From assembly GCF_004353825.1 (NCBI RefSeq), contig NZ_SMNA01000003.1, positions 310,001-374,000 of the forward strand: a stretch of DNA of 64,000 nucleotides. Reading direction: 5' to 3'. The position numbers and the translations under genes were made by a program. The notes beneath the pieces are model-generated. The model saw only the letters and a program-made list of their open reading frames with translations, searched no databases and had not been told where the DNA came from. Of the stretch, positions 10,817 through 17,902 are shown one piece after another. Numbering within the stretch: position 1 is the first letter of the stretch; every line of letters begins with the position of its first letter. Source of the DNA: Occultella glacieicola (lineage in GTDB: Bacteria > Actinomycetota > Actinomycetes > Actinomycetales > Beutenbergiaceae).

Positions 10817-12496
10817 GTGGCCGACGACCCTTCGACCTTCCCTGTCGTGATGCGTGGATACGACCGCGCGCAGGTCGACCAGCACGTGCACTCCCTGGAA
10901 CGCAAGCTTGCCGAGGCACGCTCCCAGGTGGAGTCCCTGGACGCGTCGAACATGCAGATTTCCGGGCAGTTGTCGGAGGCCCAGGTGCAGTTGCGCGAGG
11001 CCGAGAAGCCGAGCTACTCGGGTCTGGGTTCACGCATCGAGATGCTGCTGCGCTCCGCCGAGGAACAGTCCACGGACGTCCTCGCCCAGGCGAACCAGCA
11101 GGCCCGCGACGTCGTGTCCCGCGCCGAGGCCCAGGCCGAACAACTCACCAGCCAGGCCGAGAACGACGCCGCCGAACGTCTCGCGAACGCGCGACGTGAC
11201 GCAGAGCACACCACCGCCTCGGCCGCGAGCGCGACCGACGGCGTGATGGTCGCCGCGCAGCGCCGGGCCGAGGAGCTCGTCGGTTCGGCCGAGCGGGAGG
11301 CGGCCCGCATCGCGAGCTTCGCCGCCACCGAGCAGAGCGAGCGCAAGGCCAGCCTGGAGCGGGACCTGGGCACCCTCCGCGCGACCACGGAGCAGGAGAT
11401 CACCCAGGCCCGGGTCGAGTCGGAGCGGATCGCGCGCGAGCTGCGCGTCACGAGCGAGGCCGAGGCCGAGGACCTGCGCACCGGTGCCAAGGCCGAGGCC
11501 GAGGCCGTGCGCGAGGACGCCCGGCGGGAGGCCCAGGCCGCGCTCGCCACCGCCCAGCAGGAGGCCGCGGAGATCCTGCGTGCCGCCACCAGTGAGGCCG
11601 AGACGGTCAGGCAGTCGGTCGCCGAACTGCGCGAGGAGGCCGACCTCGAGATCGCGGCCCGGCGCGCGGCCGCCGAGGAGTCCGACGCCGCCCTGCACGC
11701 CCAGGCGAAGGCGGACACCGACCAGATGATCGCCGACGCGCAGGCCCACGCCCAGGACGCCGAGGCGCGGGTCGCGGCTGCCCTCGAGAAGGCCGAGGAA
11801 CTGCGTGCGGGCGCCGAGGAGCTCTCGGCCCAGATGGTCGCCGACGCCCGCTCGAGCGCCGAGCGGATCGTGCACGAGGCCCGTCAGAGCGCCGACCTGC
11901 TGCGCACCGACACCGCGGCCCAGACGGACCGCGACCGGCGGACCGCCCAGCGCCAGGTCGACGACCTGAACCGCCAGCGCGAGTCCATCACCGGCTACCT
12001 CGACGAGCTGCGCGCCCTGCTCGGCGCCGGCAACGTGGCGCAGGCCGCGGCCCTGGCCGAGACCGAGCCCGAAGTCGCCGCTGTGGACGAGGAGGCCGAG
12101 GAGGAGGTCCTCGCGGACGGGTCGTCCGCCGACCCGACGGTCGAGGACCAGTCCGTCCAGGACGAGGACCTCCTGACCCTCGCCGCAGCCGAGCAGGCCG
12201 ACGTGACCGAGGTCGACGCGGCCGCGGCAACCGAGGACGAGGCGGACACGCCCGACGCCGTCTCGGACGAGCCCGAGGTGGACGCCACCGACAGCGACGC
12301 CCCGGATGCCACTGACGCCACGGACGCCACTGACGCCACGGAGTCGACGGAGTCGACGGACGAGCCGGGGGCGGCGGACCCGGCCGATGCCGACGCCGCC
12401 GACGCCGCCGACGCGGCCGAGACGGTCGACGAGGCAGCGACCTCGGCGGCGTCCGGCGACACCGAGGTTCTCTCGGCGACCGGCCGGCGTCGCTGA
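10817..12496 (+). CDS. DivIVA-domain coiled-coil protein with acidic C-terminal tail
   Basis: A 559-residue protein. Its N-terminus (FPVVMRGYDRAQVDQHV) is a DivIVA-type domain. It is followed by about 350 residues of almost unbroken Ala/Glu/Arg-rich coiled coil (repeated AEA, REEA and QAE patterns), then an acidic tail (about 415-559) with repeated TDA and DAAD units. DivIVA-like coiled-coil proteins mark curved membrane or form cytoskeletal assemblies such as Scy and FilP in Streptomyces. This one is a paralogue of that kind rather than canonical DivIVA/Wag31, because of its length and tail. GTG at 10817 was chosen for the GAGGAG six bases upstream and because the DivIVA motif then lies at the N-terminus. 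Confidence 0.8.
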   Translation: MADDPSTFPVVMRGYDRAQVDQHVHSLERKLAEARSQVESLDASNMQISGQLSEAQVQLREAEKPSYSGLGSRIEMLLRSAEEQSTDVLAQANQQARDVVSRAEAQAEQLTSQAENDAAERLANARRDAEHTTASAASATDGVMVAAQRRAEELVGSAEREAARIASFAATEQSERKASLERDLGTLRATTEQEITQARVESERIARELRVTSEAEAEDLRTGAKAEAEAVREDARREAQAALATAQQEAAEILRAATSEAETVRQSVAELREEADLEIAARRAAAEESDAALHAQAKADTDQMIADAQAHAQDAEARVAAALEKAEELRAGAEELSAQMVADARSSAERIVHEARQSADLLRTDTAAQTDRDRRTAQRQVDDLNRQRESITGYLDELRALLGAGNVAQAAALAETEPEVAAVDEEAEEEVLADGSSADPTVEDQSVQDEDLLTLAAAEQADVTEVDAAAATEDEADTPDAVSDEPEVDATDSDAPDATDATDATDATESTESTDEPGAADPADADAADAADAAETVDEAATSAASGDTEVLSATGRRR

Positions 12497-12532
12497 ACCG
12501 GTCACCGTCCGCACCCTGCCCCGGCCGAACCC

Positions 12533-12985
12533 GTGACCTCCTCCAACTGGGCCGCCCAGCGCACCGAGGCCGCGCGTGAGCACGAGCGCCGGCTGAAGGC
12601 CCGCAAGGCCGCCGAGAACGCACGTGCCGGCGCGATGCTCCGGGAGTTCGCGGCGGCGGCGACCTCGGCGGACCTGCCCGCGGAGGACCTGATGGTCCGC
12701 GGGTACGGCGGCCGGGGCTCGGCGCGCAGCTCGGTGCGCGGCTGGTACCTGCGCCTGGACCGCACCGCCGGCGTGGGCACCGACGGTGCGTTCTACGTCC
12801 TCACCGCGCCGTTGAGCGTGCTCGACCGGGTCCGCGGAGTGCGGCTGTCCCCGTCGCCCGCGCCACTCGTGCTCGGTGCCGGCGGCCGCGACGGCGACTC
12901 CATCGACCTGAGCGCCGCCCTGGACCGGCTCCTGCCGGGGTGGTCGGATGCAAGTTCCGGCGACACCGGCTCGGACGCGGGGTAG
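12533..12985 (+). CDS. Hypothetical protein, 150 aa
   Basis: Starts at GTG 12533, 36 bases after the DivIVA-like gene, and is probably co-transcribed. It has a charged helical N-terminus (REHERRLKARKAAENARAG), a short loop, then a compact beta-rich domain (VRGWYLRLDRTAGVGTDG, then FYVLTAPLSVL) ending in SIDLSAALDRLLPGW. There is no signal peptide, membrane segment or catalytic motif that I can see. I do not recognise the family. The position suggests a partner of the coiled-coil protein, which is only an inference. Confidence 0.65.
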   Translation: MTSSNWAAQRTEAAREHERRLKARKAAENARAGAMLREFAAAATSADLPAEDLMVRGYGGRGSARSSVRGWYLRLDRTAGVGTDGAFYVLTAPLSVLDRVRGVRLSPSPAPLVLGAGGRDGDSIDLSAALDRLLPGWSDASSGDTGSDAG

Positions 12986-12995
12986 CGAGCCGGGA

Positions 12996-13032
12996 CGGCC
13001 CCGACACGACCGTCGCCACATGGACGGGGCCG
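12996..13032. terminator. Convergent terminator hairpin
   Basis: CGGCCCCG (12996-13003) pairs perfectly with CGGGGCCG (13025-13032) across a 21-base loop. It sits between the stops of the convergent genes ending at 12985 and 13062 and has no T-run, as is usual in GC-rich Actinobacteria. Confidence 0.5.
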
Positions 13033-13061
13033 CACGGGCGTGCGCCCAGTCCGCAAGGGCG

Positions 13062-13586
13062 TCAGGGCCGCACTTCCATGGACGGAGCGTCCCGCGACGC
13101 CTCGGACCCGGACTCACCGCGAGCCTCCCGCAGCTGCCAGACAGCCCAGAGGGCCCGCACCAGAGTGACGCCCAGAAGCACCGTGACGAGGTGGACCGCT
13201 TGGCTCCGACCACCGAACTGCACCCAGCCCTCCCAGCCGACGGCGAAGGACGCCGGTCGCGCCAGGTGGTCAGCATCGCTGGTCGCTGACCACGCGATCA
13301 GCGAGACACAGGCCACCAGGGCACCACAGACGAGCCCAACGTCTGCTGGCGACCTGCGCGACCCAGCGCGATACACGAGTCCGTAGACCATGGCGGCACC
13401 CGCGGCGGCACTCAAGGCGAACGGCAGGATGGGAAAACGGGGATCCGTGATCGCGACGATCTGGTTGTCGAGGTCCACGATCGCACCGGCACGCACTGCC
13501 TCGGCACGTATCGCGAGCAAACCACACGTCAGCACGTAGACGGTTCCGGCAAGCAACCCGGCCACGAGCCCAGCTACGAACCTCAC
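13062..13586 (-). CDS. Small polytopic membrane protein, unknown
   Basis: A 174-residue protein with four likely membrane segments (FVAGLVAGLLAGTVYVL; FALSAAAGAAMVYGLVY; VGLVCGALVACVSLIAW; VHLVTVLLGVTLVRALW). I chose the GTG at 13586, just after GAGGGGAG, because it places the first membrane segment near the start; the longer reading adds 24 Arg/Pro-rich residues. I do not recognise the family. It stands alone, convergent with the 12533 gene and followed upstream by a gene-free stretch. Confidence 0.65.
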   Translation of the reverse strand: MRFVAGLVAGLLAGTVYVLTCGLLAIRAEAVRAGAIVDLDNQIVAITDPRFPILPFALSAAAGAAMVYGLVYRAGSRRSPADVGLVCGALVACVSLIAWSATSDADHLARPASFAVGWEGWVQFGGRSQAVHLVTVLLGVTLVRALWAVWQLREARGESGSEASRDAPSMEVRP

Positions 13587-14038
13587 GATTCTCCCCTCGA
13601 TCGTCGGTGATCGTGGCCTCGACGGTACCCGACCGGTCCGACGTGGCTGGTGCGACATCGGGCCAGAGGGTGTGCGTCAGGTGTGTGGTGGTGCCATCAG
13701 ATGACACACACCCACCTCGACCCTGGCACGCCGCACCCCAGGCCCCACCCTCCTCCTCGCTCGCCCCAGGACCGCGACACCGTAACGGTGCGACAACGAC
13801 GCGCCCGACACGTCGCGATCACACCACAAGGGACCAGAACGGGCGGGCACCGGCCGAGGGTGAAGCGGAGTGTGGCGCTGCGAGCGCGCACCACACCACC
13901 CCCTTATCGGGCCGAACGCACCCAGCGCCCACGACGGGTCTGATCGTGCACAGCACGCCAGAGACACTCGCTGACCCGCACCAACGCGCTGACACCACAT
14001 CCATGGCGCACACCCCGGGCCAGACGTGGCCGGTGGCG
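13587..14038. other. Gene-free stretch of about 450 bases
   Basis: No reading frame here has convincing coding character: frames on both strands lack a ribosome-binding site and give Cys/Trp/Arg/Pro-rich translations. The stretch is slightly less GC-rich than its neighbours, with CA/TG-rich tracts. It holds a 13-base palindrome (CACCGTAACGGTG, 13778-13790). It may carry the promoter of the membrane protein at 13586, or be remnant DNA. Confidence 0.5.
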
Positions 14039-14845
14039 TCAGTACGAGACGGTGTGCCGAAGGGCCGCGAGCGCGTGCGCCACCGGCTGCGGGGTCTCCA
14101 CCGCCGAGAGGTGTCCCGACTCCGGGACCTCGCTCACGTCGACCCCGAGCGCCCGTGCCATCCGCTCGTGGTCATCGGCCGACGCCATGGTGTCCTCGGT
14201 GCCGCGCAGCACCAGAGCGGGCACGCGGCGCCCGGCGAGCCCCTCCAGTGCCGCGTGCCGGTCCGGGCGCACCGCCATCGACTCCTGGGCCCAGGCGATC
14301 GCCGCCGGCGGTGCCTGCGCGAGCCAGTCCTTGACCTCGCGGACCACCTCGGGCCGGTGCGCTCGTGTGGTGTCGCCGAGCACGGTCGCCAGCATCGGGG
14401 CGACGACGGCCGCACCGGCGGCGCCGTCAGCACCGGCAGCGCCCCGGGCCGCCCGGGCGACCTCGAGGCGCTTGGCCCTGCCGGCCTCGTCGTCGGAGCT
14501 CGCCTTGCTGTCCAGCAGGGCGATCCCGGCCAGCAGGTCCGGGTGCCGCTCGGCGAGAGCGAGCGCGACGTAACCACCCATCGACAAGCCGGCGACGACC
14601 GCGCGGGTGATACCCACGCCCGCCAACGACGAGGCGACCTCGTCCGCGAAGGCCTCCAGGCCGCCGTCGGGCAGGGCCGGTGAGGCCCCGAACCCCGGCG
14701 CGTCCACCGCGACCACCGGGACCAACGGCAGCGACGTGACCACGTAGGACCACATCCTGGAGTCGAACGGGAACCCGTGCAGCAGGACCAGGGGAATGCC
14801 GGCGTCGGCCTCCGGGCCGTACCGGTGCAGGGCGAGTGCGCTCAT
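14039..14845 (-). CDS. Alpha/beta-fold hydrolase (Ser nucleophile)
   Basis: A 268-residue soluble hydrolase with the oxyanion-hole motif LLHGFPFDSRMW, the nucleophile elbow GLSMGG (Ser), a cap region rich in Ala (about 125-190), and a terminal catalytic His in PESGHLSAVETP. The acid is probably the Asp in RGTEDTM. It resembles the MhpC/BioH-type esterases. The substrate cannot be read from the sequence. The ATG at 14845 follows GGGAGG; an upstream start is possible but adds 18 basic residues. It is divergent from the glutamate-cysteine ligase-like gene. Confidence 0.8.
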   Translation of the reverse strand: MSALALHRYGPEADAGIPLVLLHGFPFDSRMWSYVVTSLPLVPVVAVDAPGFGASPALPDGGLEAFADEVASSLAGVGITRAVVAGLSMGGYVALALAERHPDLLAGIALLDSKASSDDEAGRAKRLEVARAARGAAGADGAAGAAVVAPMLATVLGDTTRAHRPEVVREVKDWLAQAPPAAIAWAQESMAVRPDRHAALEGLAGRRVPALVLRGTEDTMASADDHERMARALGVDVSEVPESGHLSAVETPQPVAHALAALRHTVSY

Positions 14846-14984
14846 GGTTGACCTCCCGCACCCGACCCTACCCATCGCCCTACCCATCGACCGCTGCAAC
14901 GACCTGTGGCGGCGCGGGACGGATCCTGGTTTGCTTCAGGGACGCCGCCGATCCGGCGGCGATCACCGGCACCGGGAGGCAGTT

Positions 14985-16460
14985 GTGGGTGATGAGATCT
15001 CCTCTCCGACGTTCACCCGGGAGCAGCGCCAGCGCTACCGGGAGAAGGTCCGCCGATGCCTGGACGTGTTCGAGCGGATGCTCGCGACCGAGATGTTCGA
15101 GGCGGACCGGCCGCTGACCGGTCTGGAGATCGAGCTCAACCTGGTCGACGACGAGCGGCGCCCGGCGATGGCGAACGCGCAGGTGCTGGCCGCGATCGCG
15201 GACCCGGCGTTCCAGACCGAGCTGGCGCGCTACAACATCGAACTGAACGTGCCACCGCAGTCCCTGCCCGGCGACGCCGTGCTGGACCTCGAGACCAGCC
15301 TGCGTGCCTCCCTCGATCACGCGGACGAACGGGCCGCCCGCTCCGGCTCAGCGATCGTCATGGTCGGGATCCTGCCGACCCTCACGCCCGAGCACCTCAC
15401 CGGGGACTGGATGAGCGCGAACCCGCGCTACCAGGCCCTGGAGGAGGCGGTGTTCGCGGCCCGGCGGGAGAACATCCAACTCGACATCGCCGGCGTCGAG
15501 CACCTGCGGATGCTGACCGCGACGATCGCCCCGGAGTCCGCCTGCACGTCGGTGCAGCTGCATCTGCAGGTCAACCCCGGCGACTTCGCCGCGAACTGGA
15601 ACGCGGCCCAGCTGCTGGCCGGGCCGCAGCTCGCGGTCGGGGCCAACTCCCCGTTCCTGTTCGGCCGCCAGCTCTGGGCCGAGACCAGGATCGAGCTGTT
15701 CCTGCAGGCCACGGACACTCGCTCCCCCGAACTGCGCAACCAGGGGGTGCGCCCGCCGGTGTTCTTCGGGGACCGCTGGATCACGTCGATCTTCGACCTG
15801 TTCGAGGAGAACGTGCGGTACTTCCCGGCGCTGCTGCCGGAGACCACCGAGGAGGATCCGGAGGCCGAGCTCGCCGCCGGGCGGGCGCCGCGGCTGCAGG
15901 AACTGCGTCTGCACAACGGCACCGTGTACCGGTGGAACCGCCCCGTCTACGACGTGGTCGACGGCGTCCCGCACCTACGCGTGGAGAACCGGGTGCTGCC
16001 GGCCGGGCCGACCGTCGTGGACGTGCTCGCGAACGCCGCGTTCTACTACGGCGCCCTGCAGATGCTCGCCACCGAGGACCGCCCGGCCTGGACGAAGATG
16101 TCCTTCGACGGCGCCCGGGCCAACTTCGAGACGGCGGCCCGCGACGGCGTCGACTCGGTGCTGTACTGGCCCGGCTACGGCGAGGTGCCCTGGGACGAGC
16201 TAGTGCTGCGCCACCTGCTCCCCCTCGCCGCGGAGGGACTGCGCCGACGGCACGTGTCCACGTCGGTCATCGATCGGTACCTCGGCGTGATCGAGGCCCG
16301 GGCGAAGTTGCGCCGCAACGGAGCGTGGTGGCAGGTCGAGACCGTGGCCGCGCTCGAGCGGTCCGGCCTCGACCGCGAGGCCGCCCTGAACGAGATGCTC
16401 CGCCGGTACATGCACGGCATGCACGCCAACGAGCCGGTGCACACCTGGGACCTCCCCTGA
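14985..16460 (+). CDS. Glutamate-cysteine ligase-like enzyme (GCS2 superfamily)
   Basis: A 491-residue cytoplasmic ATP-grasp-like carboxylate-amine ligase. The early acidic motif GLEIELNLVDDERRPAM and later blocks (YNIELNVPPQ, then HLQVNPGDFAANWN and LRVENRVLPAGPTVVDVLAN) are those of the GCS2 glutamate-cysteine ligase family in Actinobacteria. The family forms gamma-glutamyl amides; whether this member makes gamma-glutamylcysteine or another gamma-glutamyl compound is not shown by sequence. No glutathione synthetase or ergothioneine gene lies beside it. GTG at 14985 was chosen for GGGAGG five bases upstream. Confidence 0.75.
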   Translation: MGDEISSPTFTREQRQRYREKVRRCLDVFERMLATEMFEADRPLTGLEIELNLVDDERRPAMANAQVLAAIADPAFQTELARYNIELNVPPQSLPGDAVLDLETSLRASLDHADERAARSGSAIVMVGILPTLTPEHLTGDWMSANPRYQALEEAVFAARRENIQLDIAGVEHLRMLTATIAPESACTSVQLHLQVNPGDFAANWNAAQLLAGPQLAVGANSPFLFGRQLWAETRIELFLQATDTRSPELRNQGVRPPVFFGDRWITSIFDLFEENVRYFPALLPETTEEDPEAELAAGRAPRLQELRLHNGTVYRWNRPVYDVVDGVPHLRVENRVLPAGPTVVDVLANAAFYYGALQMLATEDRPAWTKMSFDGARANFETAARDGVDSVLYWPGYGEVPWDELVLRHLLPLAAEGLRRRHVSTSVIDRYLGVIEARAKLRRNGAWWQVETVAALERSGLDREAALNEMLRRYMHGMHANEPVHTWDLP

Positions 16461-16464
16461 CGGC

Positions 16465-16770
16465 TCAACTCGGCCTGCGGCGGTCCCTGGCCTTCCAGCA
16501 TGCGGTGTGCCAGTGCCGACGCTCGGAGAGTGCGGCCTCGGCACCGAACAGGTGGTCCTCGCCCCACGCCACCACATGGGCCACCCCGGGCGGGATCTCC
16601 TGCGCGCAGCCCGGGCAGCGGTAGGCCTTCGCGCCGCCGGAGACCGGCCGCACCGACCACTGCGACCCGTCGGCCCGGGTCTCGGTCCGGGCCCGCCCGC
16701 GCAGCACCGACTCCACGTCGAGCTCGGGGTGCGGCTCGTCGTAGGGGCGGCGGCGGGACTTGCGGGCCAT
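16465..16770 (-). CDS. Small zinc-ribbon-like protein
   Basis: A 101-residue basic protein starting MARKSRRRPYDEPHPELD. A CPGC pair followed by a late HWHTACW gives four Cys/His ligands for a metal-binding ribbon. It belongs to a small family widespread in Actinobacteria, usually annotated vaguely, and I know no function. It lies convergent with the ligase-like gene, ending four bases after it. A decayed copy of its 5' end lies at 17749-17834, on the far side of the next hydrolase gene. Confidence 0.7.
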   Translation of the reverse strand: MARKSRRRPYDEPHPELDVESVLRGRARTETRADGSQWSVRPVSGGAKAYRCPGCAQEIPPGVAHVVAWGEDHLFGAEAALSERRHWHTACWKARDRRRPS

Positions 16771-16868
16771 GGCGCCATTCTCCCCCAGAATTGCCGACAT
16801 GCCCGGGCCTGCGGATGTCGGTAGCCTGACTGCGGTACCGTGCCGCCGACCCCTCGAGGCAGGACGCG

Positions 16869-17744
16869 ATGCAGACGATCCGGAAGGTGCGCCACCGACG
16901 GGCCGATGTCGACGGGCTCGAGGTGTTCTACCGCGAGGCCGGCAGCCCGGACGGGCCGGCGGTGCTGTTGCTGCACGGGTTCCCGAGTTCGTCGCACACG
17001 TTCCACCAGGTCATGCCGCAGGTGGCCGAGGTGGCGTATGTGATCGCGCCCGACCTTCCCGGGTTCGGGCTCTCCTCGGCACCGACCGTCGACGCCTACG
17101 ACTACACCTTCGAGAACCTCTCCCGGACGGTCGAGAGGCTGCTCGACACACTTGGGGTTGAGCGCTTCTTCCTCTATCTCCACGACTTCGGCGCACCGGT
17201 CGGCTACCACCTGGCCACCCGCTCCCCTGAGCGTGTGGCCGGGCTGATCGTCCAGAACGGCAACGCCCATGCCGAGGGCCTTGGCACCCAGTGGGACGCC
17301 GCCAGGGAGTACTGGGCGGAGCCGACGGACGGCAACCGCGCCGAACTCGGGGACTGGCTGAACTTCGCCGGCACCCGCGACCAGTACCTCGCCGGGCTGC
17401 CCGACCATCTGCGTGAGTTGCACCCGCCCGAGTCCTGGCACCTCGACTGGGAGCGGATGAGGCGGCCCGGCAACATCGAGGCCCAGTTCGCATTGTTCAC
17501 CGACTACGCCAGCCACGTCGCCCGCTTCGACGAGCTCGCCGCGTACCACAGCGCCCACCAGCCCCCGGCGCTCGTGCTGTGGGGCAGCCGTGACGTCTAC
17601 TTCGACCTCGATGAGGTGCTCGCCTACCACCGGGCCCTGCAGCGCGTCGACTCACACCTCTACGACGCCGGGCACTTCCTGCTGGCGACCCACGCCGTCG
17701 AGTGCGCCGAGCTCATGCGGGCGTTCGTGCTCGACCACGCCTGA
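16869..17744 (+). CDS. Alpha/beta-fold hydrolase, epoxide hydrolase/haloalkane dehalogenase-like (Asp nucleophile)
   Basis: A 291-residue hydrolase with LLLHGFPSSSHTF and a nucleophile elbow reading LHDFGAP, so the nucleophile is Asp, as in epoxide hydrolases and haloalkane dehalogenases. The catalytic His is in DAGHFLLATHA, and WGSRDVYFDLDE holds the likely acid. A cap domain fills residues about 130-215. The substrate is unknown. It starts at ATG 16869 and is isolated: it sits between the zinc-ribbon gene and a degenerate copy of that gene's 5' end, an arrangement that suggests insertion. Confidence 0.8.
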   Translation: MQTIRKVRHRRADVDGLEVFYREAGSPDGPAVLLLHGFPSSSHTFHQVMPQVAEVAYVIAPDLPGFGLSSAPTVDAYDYTFENLSRTVERLLDTLGVERFFLYLHDFGAPVGYHLATRSPERVAGLIVQNGNAHAEGLGTQWDAAREYWAEPTDGNRAELGDWLNFAGTRDQYLAGLPDHLRELHPPESWHLDWERMRRPGNIEAQFALFTDYASHVARFDELAAYHSAHQPPALVLWGSRDVYFDLDEVLAYHRALQRVDSHLYDAGHFLLATHAVECAELMRAFVLDHA

Positions 17745-17748
17745 CGTC

Positions 17749-17834
17749 CAGCACCGACTCGACGCCGAGCTCGGGGTGCGGCTCGTCGCACGGGCGGCGG
17801 CGTGGCTCGCGGGCCAGGCTCCGATTTCTCCCCG
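17749..17834 (-). pseudogene. Decayed partial copy of the 5' end of the zinc-ribbon gene
   Basis: About 70 bases from 17749 match 16702-16772 at roughly 85% identity by eye, in the same orientation. Translated on the minus strand it reads REPRRRPCDEPHPELGVESVL, against RKSRRRPYDEPHPELDVESVL in the intact gene, with the start ATG changed to CTG. It ends within the first 30 codons, so it cannot be functional. Confidence 0.75.
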
Positions 17835-17856
17835 CACGTCGGGTCGGGCAGCAGAG

Positions 17857-17893
17857 CGGGCCCGTCGTCACCGCACCGGTGGCGACGGGCCCG
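17857..17893. terminator. Strong bidirectional terminator hairpin
   Basis: CGGGCCCGTCGTCACC (17857-17872) pairs with GGTGGCGACGGGCCCG (17878-17893), giving a 16-bp stem with one wobble and a five-base loop. It lies between the convergent hydrolase and subtilase genes. Confidence 0.75.
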
Positions 17894-17902
17894 TGGTGAC
17901 TG

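Noticed and set aside
10601-10891. Longer N-terminus for the two-TM protein (start at 10891)
   Set aside because: It would overlap the DivIVA-like gene and its promoter and add 97 residues of Arg/Gly/Pro-rich sequence before a normal N-terminal membrane segment.
11030-13276. Minus-strand frame of 748 codons opposite the DivIVA-like gene
   Set aside because: Shadow of an Ala/Glu-rich coiled coil, which leaves the complementary frame open. No recognisable domain.
13778-13790. Palindrome CACCGTAACGGTG as an operator
   Set aside because: A single copy, with no promoter or regulator next to it. Kept only as a note in the gene-free stretch.
13607-14683. Plus-strand frame of 358 codons across the gene-free stretch
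   Set aside because: Its second half is antisense to the alpha/beta hydrolase. The first half has no ribosome-binding site and unlikely composition.
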